Source: Lachnospiraceae bacterium
GTDB lineage: Bacteria > Bacillota > Clostridia > Lachnospirales > Lachnospiraceae
NCBI GenBank assembly: GCA_004556655.1
Contig: SFGF01000131.1
Location: 1-6,336, forward strand
Reading direction: 5' to 3'
Length of the DNA: 6,336 bases
In this document: piece after piece, positions 1-4,440 of the stretch
How the letters are laid out: each line of letters begins with the position of its first letter
Numbering within the stretch: position 1 is the stretch's first letter
Made by a program: the position numbers and the translations under genes
Notes under the pieces: model-generated
What the model was told of the DNA's origin: nothing
The model's input: only the letters and a program-made list of their open reading frames with translations
Database searches by the model: none

Positions 1-9
1 GAATTTGAC

Positions 10-15
10 GGAGAG
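10..15 (+). promoter_or_regulatory. Ribosome binding site of the nucleoside phosphorylase gene
   Basis: GGAGAG lies 5 bases before the ATG at 21, which supports that start codon. No promoter can be judged because only 20 bases precede the gene. Confidence 0.6.
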
Positions 16-20
16 ATAGT

Positions 21-788
21 ATGGCTATTATTAAAAACGAAATACCGATTTTGGAGTTTGATACAGAGCAGACAGCAGTTCTTAATCCCACTCATGAAAA
101 TCTTGGTTTGAACTTACCCAAGAAATGTGTGTTCGCATTTCTTGGTGCTTACATAGATGAATATGCCAGTAAAAGTGATACCAAACAGGTATCCACTTTT
201 GAGAGTGCAACGAAGCATTATCCCATTTACATCACCAAATACAAGGGTGAGGACATTGTGCTTTGTCAAGCACCCGTTGGTGCGGCAGCAGCCACACAGA
301 TACTTGATTGGCTGATTGGTTATGGTGTAAGAGAGGTAATCTCGGCAGGTAGTTGCGGTGCTCTGGAAAAGTTCCCCGAAAGTACATTCCTCGTACCAAA
401 CAAGGCTCTGCGTGATGAGGGAACATCTTATCACTATGCGCCCCCTTCTCGATTTGTGGAAATCAGCGAGAAGGCAAGAAAAGCAATTGAAGAAACCATT
501 CTTGAGCATAGTATGAAATATCAGGAGGTTATAACCTGGTCAACGGATGGATTTTTCCGTGAAACCAAAGAAAAGGTGGCTTATCGCAAAAGTGAAGGCT
601 GTGCAGTTGTAGAAATGGAATGTTCTGCTCTGGCGGCCTGTGCTGATTTCAGAGGGGCAACCTGGGGTATGATACTTTATACCGCAGACAGTCTTGCAGA
701 TGTTGACAAATACGACGAAAGAAACTGGGGCGGTAATGCATACGAATATGCACTTACGCTCTGCCTTGATGCGGTTATCAAATTATAA
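21..788 (+). CDS. Nucleoside phosphorylase (purine/uridine phosphorylase family, NP-I fold)
   Basis: A 255-residue cytosolic enzyme of the PNP/UDP family (NP-I), which reversibly splits nucleosides with phosphate into base and ribose-1-phosphate. Visible motifs fit the family: the glycine-rich phosphate-binding turn SAGSCGAL at residues 108-115; the ALRDEGTSYHY substrate-site segment near residues 129-139; the ribose-binding VEMECSAL at 197-204 (Met199, Glu200); and TADSL at 221-225, whose Asp223 sits where the base-interacting acid of purine-specific members lies. The length is normal and no signal peptide or membrane segment is seen. It lies 53 bases upstream of the ANT(6) gene on the same strand. 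The exact substrate (purine nucleoside, uridine or other) cannot be read from sequence. A housekeeping-type enzyme as cargo next to a resistance gene is unusual. The family is certain; the role in this element is unknown. Confidence 0.92.
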   Translation: MAIIKNEIPILEFDTEQTAVLNPTHENLGLNLPKKCVFAFLGAYIDEYASKSDTKQVSTFESATKHYPIYITKYKGEDIVLCQAPVGAAAATQILDWLIGYGVREVISAGSCGALEKFPESTFLVPNKALRDEGTSYHYAPPSRFVEISEKARKAIEETILEHSMKYQEVITWSTDGFFRETKEKVAYRKSEGCAVVEMECSALAACADFRGATWGMILYTADSLADVDKYDERNWGGNAYEYALTLCLDAVIKL

Positions 789-794
789 GAACAG

Positions 795-823
795 TTAGAA
801 TCAATCTTTTTTTGTGATATAAT
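795..823 (+). promoter_or_regulatory. Candidate promoter of the ANT(6) gene, extended -10 type
   Basis: TATAAT at 818-823 is preceded by TGA at 815-817, giving a consensus -10 with an extended TGn element. A poor -35 (TTAGAA, 795-800) lies 17 bases upstream. Transcription would begin near 829-831, leaving a leader of only about 12 bases with the ribosome site at its very start. Read-through from the phosphorylase gene is also possible, since no terminator separates the genes. Confidence 0.6.
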
Positions 824-830
824 TTTATTG

Positions 831-836
831 AGGTGA
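831..836 (+). promoter_or_regulatory. Ribosome binding site fixing the ANT(6) start
   Basis: AGGTGA (part of GAGGTGA) lies 5 bases before the ATG at 842. It overlaps the in-frame GTG at 833, so that upstream GTG cannot be the start it serves. Confidence 0.65.
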
Positions 837-841
837 ATGAA

Positions 842-1714
842 ATGAGGACTGAAAAAGAAATATACGATTTAGTTTTGAATTTTGCTTTTCAAGATGAGAG
901 AATTAGAATTGTAACTCTTGAGGGGTCTCGCACTAATGTTAATATACCAAAAGACAATCTTCAAGATTATGATATTACTTTTTTTGTTATAGATATGGGA
1001 GAATTTTTGAAAAGCGATGACTGGCTTAGTGTTTTTGGTAACAGAATTATGATGCAAAAACCTGAAGATATGGAATTATTTCCTCCAGAAGAAAAAGGAT
1101 TTTCTTATATAATGCTTTTTGATGATGGTGTAAAGATTGATTTAACTTTGTTACCTGTTTCAATGCTTGAGGAGTATCTTACTCGCGATAAACTTGTAAA
1201 AATCATGTTAGATAAAGATAATATGATTAAAACAGAAATAGTTCCCACAGATGAAGATTATTACATTAAGTGTCCAACAGAAAGAAAGTTTGATGACTGT
1301 TGTAACGAATTTTGGAATGTTGCAACATATGTATCCAAGGGCTTACTTCGTGGTGAAATACTATTTGCAATAGACCATATGAATGAAGTATTACGTCATG
1401 AGCTTCTTAGGATGATTAGTTGGTATGTCGGTACTGAAAAAGGATTTAATTTCAGTTTGGGTAAAAACTATAAATTTTTAGATAAGCATATTTCAAAAGA
1501 ATTGTGGGATAACTTACTAAATACATATTCAATGAGTTCGTATGAAGAAATGTGGAAATCGTTTGATTTGTGTCTATGTTTGTTCAAAAAAATATCTAAA
1601 AAAGTGGCAGATTCACTTGGTTATAATTATCCTGATTATGATGAAAACGTTACAAAATATTTGGAAACACAAAAGAGAATTTCAAATAAATATCTTTATG
1701 GTAATAGGTATTGA
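842..1714 (+). CDS. aadE: Aminoglycoside 6-adenylyltransferase, ANT(6) family (streptomycin resistance)
   Basis: A 290-residue cytosolic nucleotidyltransferase that transfers AMP from ATP to the 6-hydroxyl of streptomycin. The start at ATG 842 gives the family N-terminus MRTEKEI; the in-frame GTG at 833 would add three residues but has no ribosome site. The nucleotidyltransferase signature is intact: EGSRTN at residues 27-32, QDYDITFF at 41-48 with metal-binding Asp42 and Asp44, and KIDLTLLP at 98-105 with the third acid Asp100. Family blocks FGNRIMMQKPEDMELFPPEEKG, FDDCCNEFWN, EILFAIDHMN and SLGKNYKFLDK are all present, so the gene looks functional. From memory, EEKG and KIDLTLLP look nearer to ANT(6)-Ib than ANT(6)-Ia, but it is clearly divergent from both, and the allele needs a database comparison. 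The C-terminal LYGNRY and the stop lie in the first copy of a 26-bp tandem repeat. The gene is distinctly AT-rich compared with the mobilization genes downstream. Confidence 0.94.
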   Translation: MRTEKEIYDLVLNFAFQDERIRIVTLEGSRTNVNIPKDNLQDYDITFFVIDMGEFLKSDDWLSVFGNRIMMQKPEDMELFPPEEKGFSYIMLFDDGVKIDLTLLPVSMLEEYLTRDKLVKIMLDKDNMIKTEIVPTDEDYYIKCPTERKFDDCCNEFWNVATYVSKGLLRGEILFAIDHMNEVLRHELLRMISWYVGTEKGFNFSLGKNYKFLDKHISKELWDNLLNTYSMSSYEEMWKSFDLCLCLFKKISKKVADSLGYNYPDYDENVTKYLETQKRISNKYLYGNRY

Positions 1715-1744
1715 CAAATCTTTATGGTAATAGGTATTGACAAA
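1693..1744. repeat. Two-copy 26-bp perfect tandem repeat over the ANT(6) stop codon
   Basis: Positions 1693-1718 and 1719-1744 are identical and directly adjacent. Each copy runs from TCTTTATGG to TTGACAAA. The TGA stop of the ANT(6) gene (1712-1714) is in the first copy, so the second copy repeats the last codons and the stop as untranslated DNA. A replication-slippage duplication is the simplest explanation. Confidence 0.95.
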
Positions 1745-1756
1745 TACCAATTTGTC
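1739..1756. repeat. Perfect 7-bp inverted repeat with 4-base spacer
   Basis: GACAAAT (1739-1745) and ATTTGTC (1750-1756) are separated by ACCA. The left arm falls in the end of the second tandem copy. There is no T-run after it, so it does not look like a terminator. It could be an operator-like site or a chance palindrome in AT-rich DNA. Confidence 0.55.
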
Positions 1757-1790
1757 GAGAAAAAATAACATCAAGACATAAAAAAACAGA

Positions 1791-1796
1791 TATAAA
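1791..1796 (+). promoter_or_regulatory. Possible -10 element for the mobilization operon
   Basis: TATAAA at 1791-1796 would start transcription near 1803, just upstream of the hairpin at 1820-1858, and give a leader of about 100 bases before the gene at 1904. No good -35 is seen 17 bases upstream, so this is a weak call. Confidence 0.3.
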
Positions 1797-1819
1797 AATT
1801 GAATATTGTTTACCTTTTT

Positions 1820-1858
1820 GGTAGCGATTATCTTAACAGACAATCAGCTACCTTTTTT
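1820..1858 (+). terminator. Intrinsic terminator or attenuator before the DUF3847-type gene
   Basis: The stem GGTAGC-GATT (1820-1829) pairs with AATC-A-GCTACC (1842-1852), with one bulged A, a 12-base loop, and six Ts directly after (1853-1858). It would end read-through from the ANT(6) gene. It may also act as an attenuator in the leader of the mobilization genes, because the gene start is only 45 bases downstream. An upstream TACC (1811-1814) can pair with the GGTA of the 5' arm (1820-1823) and would compete with the terminator stem. Confidence 0.7.
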
Positions 1859-1903
1859 ATTTCCAGTAACTATCAACTTATCACAGAAAGGAAAGGTATC
1901 AAA

Positions 1904-2245
1904 ATGATTGAAAGAAAGAATGAAGCAAGCAGAAATTTAGAAAAAGCATTACAAGCATTGGAACAGGCAAAACAGCGAGTAGCCAACGAAAAGAAGAAGC
2001 AGAACGAGAAAAAGCGGAAAGTGGAAAATCACCACAAGTACATCATGGGCGGTATTATCGTGAAGTATTTTCCCGACTGTTACCAATATGACGAGGACGA
2101 GTTAAACCGTATTTTATCAGTTGCATTGCAGACAAGGGAGTGTCAGCAGATTATCGCTAAAATCAAGTCAGAAAGCAGGGAAAGTACTTCAACACAAAGC
2201 ACAATTTTCAATGCCGAAAATGAAAGCGAGGGCGATACTGAATGA
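1904..2245 (+). CDS. DUF3847-type small protein of the mobilization module
   Basis: A 113-residue soluble, charged protein, probably an accessory of the mobilization system. It resembles the DUF3847 proteins found directly upstream of MobA/MobL relaxase genes in clostridial mobile elements; their function is not established. Residues 1-45 are rich in Lys, Glu, Gln and Ala with regular Leu/Ala spacing and probably form a coiled coil. Residues 48-90 (YIMGGIIVKYFPDCYQY, then DELNRILSVAL) form a compact conserved-looking block, and the tail is Ser/Glu-rich and probably disordered. The start at ATG 1904 is chosen because an A/G-rich ribosome site (AAAGGAAAGG, 1887-1896) lies 7 bases upstream; the frame is open back to 1799, but that part overlaps the terminator. 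The gene ends 38 bases before the oriT inverted repeats. A relaxosome or auxiliary DNA-binding role is inference from position. Confidence 0.85.
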   Translation: MIERKNEASRNLEKALQALEQAKQRVANEKKKQNEKKRKVENHHKYIMGGIIVKYFPDCYQYDEDELNRILSVALQTRECQQIIAKIKSESRESTSTQSTIFNAENESEGDTE

Positions 2246-2282
2246 CAGGAGCAAAGAAGCTGAAAAGCCGAGGTAACTTATT

Positions 2283-2300
2283 CACCCCGTTTACGGGGTG
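2283..2300. repeat. GC-rich hairpin at the left edge of oriT
   Basis: CACCCCG (2283-2289) and CGGGGTG (2294-2300) are perfect 7-base arms around TTTA. The last G is shared with the first base of the larger oriT hairpin, so the two structures abut. Confidence 0.8.
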
Positions 2301-2343
2301 CGCACAGATATACCACCAGAGGTGGTATGTGCGCCCTTCGGGG
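2300..2343 (+). other. oriT: Origin of transfer (oriT) with an RSF1010/MOBQ-like nic site
   Basis: The inverted repeat TACCACC-AGA-GGTGGTA (2311-2327) is followed at once by TGTGCGCCCTT. The 14 bases at 2324-2337 match the RSF1010 nic region as I recall it (GGTAAGTGCG/CCCT) at 13 positions, the exception being T for A at 2328. The nick is therefore predicted between G2333 and C2334 on the + strand. An outer arm GCGCACA (2300-2306) pairs with TGTGCGC (2328-2334), so the nic site itself can be sequestered in an extended hairpin with a 4-base GATA bulge. Such an inverted repeat just 5' of nic is the recognition arrangement of MOBQ relaxases, and the cognate relaxase gene begins 200 bases downstream. 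Confidence 0.88.
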
Positions 2344-2445
2344 ACTCCTGCGGAGAGCATTGTCTGTCTTGCGACAGCCAACAGGGGACGCTACACTTCC
2401 CCTGCGGTGCAAAGAACGCACCTACCCTTTTGTGTACTTTGCGTT

Positions 2446-2476
2446 CAGACAAAAGCCAAAGTGCGGCTTTTATCTG
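2446..2476. repeat. Long imperfect hairpin upstream of the relaxase gene
   Basis: CAGA-C-AAAAGCC (2446-2457) pairs with GGCTTTT-A-TCTG (2465-2476): 11 pairs, one mismatch, a 7-base loop. TTTTA at the 3' arm is not a proper T-tract, so a terminator is doubtful. It may be a second relaxosome element or a structure in the relaxase mRNA leader. Confidence 0.65.
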
Positions 2477-2533
2477 CCCACAAAGTTTATGAGTGCATCC
2501 CACTACCCCGTTGGCAGAACGTAGGTGCTTCGT

Positions 2534-4108
2534 ATGGCTAATGTCACAAAACAGGCAAGCACACGTTTTTCCATAGTTAAACGGAGCAAAGGGCAGTCGG
2601 CAGTGGAAAAGGCTTCCTACATCAGCAGGAGCATTCTTGTAAGTGAATATGACGGACAGACTTATCGACCAAAATACCATGAGGATTTAGTACACAGCGA
2701 AATCAGTCTGCCACAAAATGCACCGAAAGAATATGCAGACAGAGCTACCTTGTGGAATGCTGTGGAACTGTCGGAGAAAGGGCAGAAATCACAGCTTGCA
2801 AGAATGTTAAAAGCGTCACTTCCCAATGAGTGGAGTTATGAGCTTGCGGAGGAAGTCGTGAGGGATTATGTGCAGAGAAATTTTGTTGATAAGGGAATGT
2901 GTGCAGATTGGGCAATCCATGACAGCGAGAACGACAAAGGGCAACGCAATCTTCATATTCATGTGCTGCTTACCATGCGTCCTCTTACGGAAAACGGGGA
3001 GTGGGGAGCAAAAACCAAAAAGGTCTATGTCCTTGACGAAAATGGGGAGCGTATTCCTCTCATTGATAAAAAGACAGGACAACAGAAAGTGGATAAGCGT
3101 AACCGTAAACAGTGGAAATGTCAAACCGTAGAAAGTACCGACTGGAACAGCAGGGAAAATGCAATGATGTGGCGCAGGGATTTAGCTGACACAATCAATG
3201 CCACCAATGAGCAGTTGGGAATTGCGGTGCATTGGGAACACCGCTCCTTTAAGGAGCAGGGAATTGATAAAGAACCGACAATCCATATCGGTGCGGTTGC
3301 AAATGCTTTAGAACGCAAGGGCATACAGACCGAGAGGGGAAACATCAATCGGGAAATCATCAGGGGCAACGTGCTGTTGGAACAGGCAAAAGAAATGCTT
3401 GAACTTGCCAAGCAGGAAGTACGGAGCATACAGTATTCTGGTCTGAAAGAGGTTGCAGTCAATGTGAAGAATGAAGTCATGGAAATGATTGCAAAAGTGG
3501 CGAAACGGAAGGGCAGATTGGACTTGCCGATTGTCAGCGGAAAATATCTAAGAAAAATATCCGACAGAACAGCCTTACAGTCAGCCGACAATGCGGAGAA
3601 ATTCATTGTTTCAAGAAAGATAGACAGCTTTGAGAACCTTGCCAAGTTTACAGCCGACAGGGAACAGAAATACCGACAGCTTGAAACGGTACATTTATCA
3701 AAGGGGCAGAAGCTAAGCCGATTAAAGGAACTGTCAAAAATGTATGCTCTTTATGCCCCAATCCAAGCCACTTATAAAGAGAGCCAATCTCTTAAAGGAC
3801 TTGCAAAAATGAAGTATGACAAGGAGCATAAAGAAAGCCTTGCCAAGTACCCCGAACTAAAGGAGCGTATGCAGAACCTTTTACAGCAGGGCGAGAAGAT
3901 AACCCCGAAGCAGTGGAAAGCAGAAATGCAGTCTTTGCAAGCCGAGTATGACAGTATCAGCAAAGAGCAGAGCAAAACTGCCACAGAGTTAGCCTATGCC
4001 GAGGTAATCAGTTACAACAGGAAGAACCTTGCGAGAGAGCTTCAGAATGAGAGCCGACAGCAAGGGGAACAACAGTACAAGACCAAACATAGGGCGAAAG
4101 AATTGTAA
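2534..4108 (+). CDS. mobA: MobA/MobL family relaxase (MOBQ)
   Basis: A 524-residue conjugative relaxase that would nick oriT, stay bound to the 5' end and pilot the strand to the recipient. The N-terminal segment GQSAVEKASYISR (residues 20-32) parallels the RSF1010 MobA segment GQSARAKADYIQR, making Tyr29 the probable catalytic tyrosine. The metal-binding histidines are His129 (WAIHDSEND) and His141/His143 in NLHIHVLLTMRPL. The block IHIGAVANALERKGIQTERG near residues 250-269 is another family hallmark. Residues from about 275 to 520 are Lys/Glu/Gln-rich and largely helical, with no visible primase domain, unlike full-length RSF1010 MobA. The start at ATG 2534 is chosen over GTG 2525 because GTAGGTG (2521-2527) then lies 6 bases upstream. 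It is intact, and it follows its own predicted oriT. Confidence 0.95.
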   Translation: MANVTKQASTRFSIVKRSKGQSAVEKASYISRSILVSEYDGQTYRPKYHEDLVHSEISLPQNAPKEYADRATLWNAVELSEKGQKSQLARMLKASLPNEWSYELAEEVVRDYVQRNFVDKGMCADWAIHDSENDKGQRNLHIHVLLTMRPLTENGEWGAKTKKVYVLDENGERIPLIDKKTGQQKVDKRNRKQWKCQTVESTDWNSRENAMMWRRDLADTINATNEQLGIAVHWEHRSFKEQGIDKEPTIHIGAVANALERKGIQTERGNINREIIRGNVLLEQAKEMLELAKQEVRSIQYSGLKEVAVNVKNEVMEMIAKVAKRKGRLDLPIVSGKYLRKISDRTALQSADNAEKFIVSRKIDSFENLAKFTADREQKYRQLETVHLSKGQKLSRLKELSKMYALYAPIQATYKESQSLKGLAKMKYDKEHKESLAKYPELKERMQNLLQQGEKITPKQWKAEMQSLQAEYDSISKEQSKTATELAYAEVISYNRKNLARELQNESRQQGEQQYKTKHRAKEL

Positions 4109-4141
4109 ATATAATCGCAATAAAATAAGCAACACAGCGTC

Positions 4142-4178
4142 AGAGCGTATAGAAACACAATCTATGCGCTCTATTTTT
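4142..4178 (+). terminator. Intrinsic terminator after the relaxase gene
   Basis: AGAGCGTATAG (4142-4152) and CTATGCGCTCT (4162-4172) form an 11-pair stem with one G-U pair and a 9-base loop, followed by ATTTTT (4173-4178). It sits 33 bases after the relaxase stop and only 4 bases before the ribosome site of the next small gene, so it may also gate expression of the integration module. Confidence 0.75.
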
Positions 4179-4196
4179 ATGCAAAGGAGCAGATTT

Positions 4197-4370
4197 ATGA
4201 GTAAAAACAGTAAGGCGGGACAACGAGCCTGCCGACAACAGAAAACCACAAAAATTGTTGTGGAAAGACATTATGTAGGCACTGAAAAAATGGAAACGGT
4301 ATTCAAGCGGATCGCCGAGGAACAGATAACGAAAAAGGTTAAGGATATGGTACATAGCAATGCCAGTTAG
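4197..4370 (+). CDS. Small basic protein upstream of the recombinase
   Basis: A 57-residue, Lys/Arg-rich protein of unknown function. AAAGGAG (4183-4189) lies 7 bases before ATG 4197, a strong signal that decides the start; the frame is open further upstream, but only through the relaxase gene and the terminator. Residues 1-17 are basic and probably flexible. The core KIVVERHYVGTEKMETVFKR (residues 19-38) reads as a beta-strand followed by a helix, and the protein ends in a Lys-rich helix. Small proteins with this strand-helix core often sit immediately before large serine recombinases in clostridial elements, and the core recalls the TnpW family of Tn4451-like transposons, though I am not certain of homology. 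A role as a recombination directionality factor or regulator is speculation from position and size. Confidence 0.75.
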   Translation: MSKNSKAGQRACRQQKTTKIVVERHYVGTEKMETVFKRIAEEQITKKVKDMVHSNAS

Positions 4371-4373
4371 TGG

Positions 4374-4402
4374 TGGAAATGGAAAAGGGAATATAGTATA
4401 AT
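4374..4402 (+). promoter_or_regulatory. Candidate promoter of the recombinase gene
   Basis: A perfect TATAAT (4397-4402) with a TGGAAA -35 (4374-4379, 4 of 6 consensus) at the ideal 17-base spacing. Transcription would begin near 4410, about 30 bases before the ATG. The -35 overlaps or follows the stop of the preceding small gene, so the recombinase can be expressed independently of the mobilization genes. Confidence 0.65.
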
Positions 4403-4425
4403 AAGGGTTGAGGAAGTCCCTTTTC
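4382..4425. repeat. 9-bp inverted repeat flanking the recombinase -10 element
   Basis: GAAAAGGGA (4382-4390) and TCCCTTTTC (4417-4425) are perfect arms around a 26-base loop that contains the TATAAT and the expected start point. Only transcripts reading through from upstream could fold it; the gene's own transcript would lack the 5' arm. Confidence 0.7.
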
Positions 4426-4428
4426 ATT

Positions 4429-4435
4429 AAGGAGG
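4429..4435 (+). promoter_or_regulatory. Consensus ribosome binding site of the recombinase gene
   Basis: AAGGAGG lies 5 bases before ATG 4441, the strongest ribosome site in the window. It shows that the in-frame TTG at 4408 is not the start. Confidence 0.85.
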
Positions 4436-4440
4436 ACGAC

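Larger units (their letters stand above)
2246..2533. other. Non-coding, hairpin-dense mobilization region
   Basis: This 288-base gap between the DUF3847-type gene and the relaxase holds no convincing gene; the open frames here are composed of inverted-repeat sequence. Besides the oriT core it contains CTCC-TGC-GGAG (2345-2355), CTGTC-TTGC-GACAG (2364-2377), CAGGGG/CCCCTG (2382-2387 and 2399-2404), GGTGC/GCACC (2406-2410 and 2418-2422), GCAAAG/CTTTGC (2409-2414 and 2437-2442), and a long hairpin at 2446-2476. Several of these overlap and are mutually exclusive. The whole tract is best read as an extended oriT and relaxase-gene leader. Confidence 0.75.

Noticed and set aside
1693..1744. CRISPR or iteron array
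   Set aside because: There are only two copies with no spacers and no Cas or replication gene nearby; a simple tandem duplication fits.
1739..1756. Terminator of the ANT(6) gene at the palindrome
   Set aside because: The stem is short and AT-rich and is not followed by a T-run; the better terminator is at 1820-1858.
1799..1903. Upstream extension of the DUF3847-type gene
   Set aside because: It would begin with TTG without a ribosome site and translate through the terminator hairpin; ATG 1904 has a suitable site.
2242..2541. 99-residue frame overlapping the DUF3847-type stop by ATGA
   Set aside because: It runs straight through the oriT hairpins and the relaxase ribosome site, has no family resemblance, and its sequence is dictated by inverted repeats. 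The ATGA overlap alone is not enough.
2291..2680. Minus-strand frame across oriT and the relaxase start
   Set aside because: It overlaps the oriT and the certain relaxase gene, with no ribosome site and no recognisable motif.
3121..3645. 174-residue minus-strand frame
   Set aside because: It is an antisense shadow entirely inside the relaxase gene, with no supporting start signal.
4029..4196. Upstream extension of the small gene before the recombinase
   Set aside because: It lies in the end of the relaxase gene and the terminator; ATG 4197 has a strong ribosome site.
4408..4440. TTG start giving a 556-residue recombinase
   Set aside because: The TTG falls at or before the predicted transcription start and lacks a ribosome site, whereas ATG 4441 has AAGGAGG.
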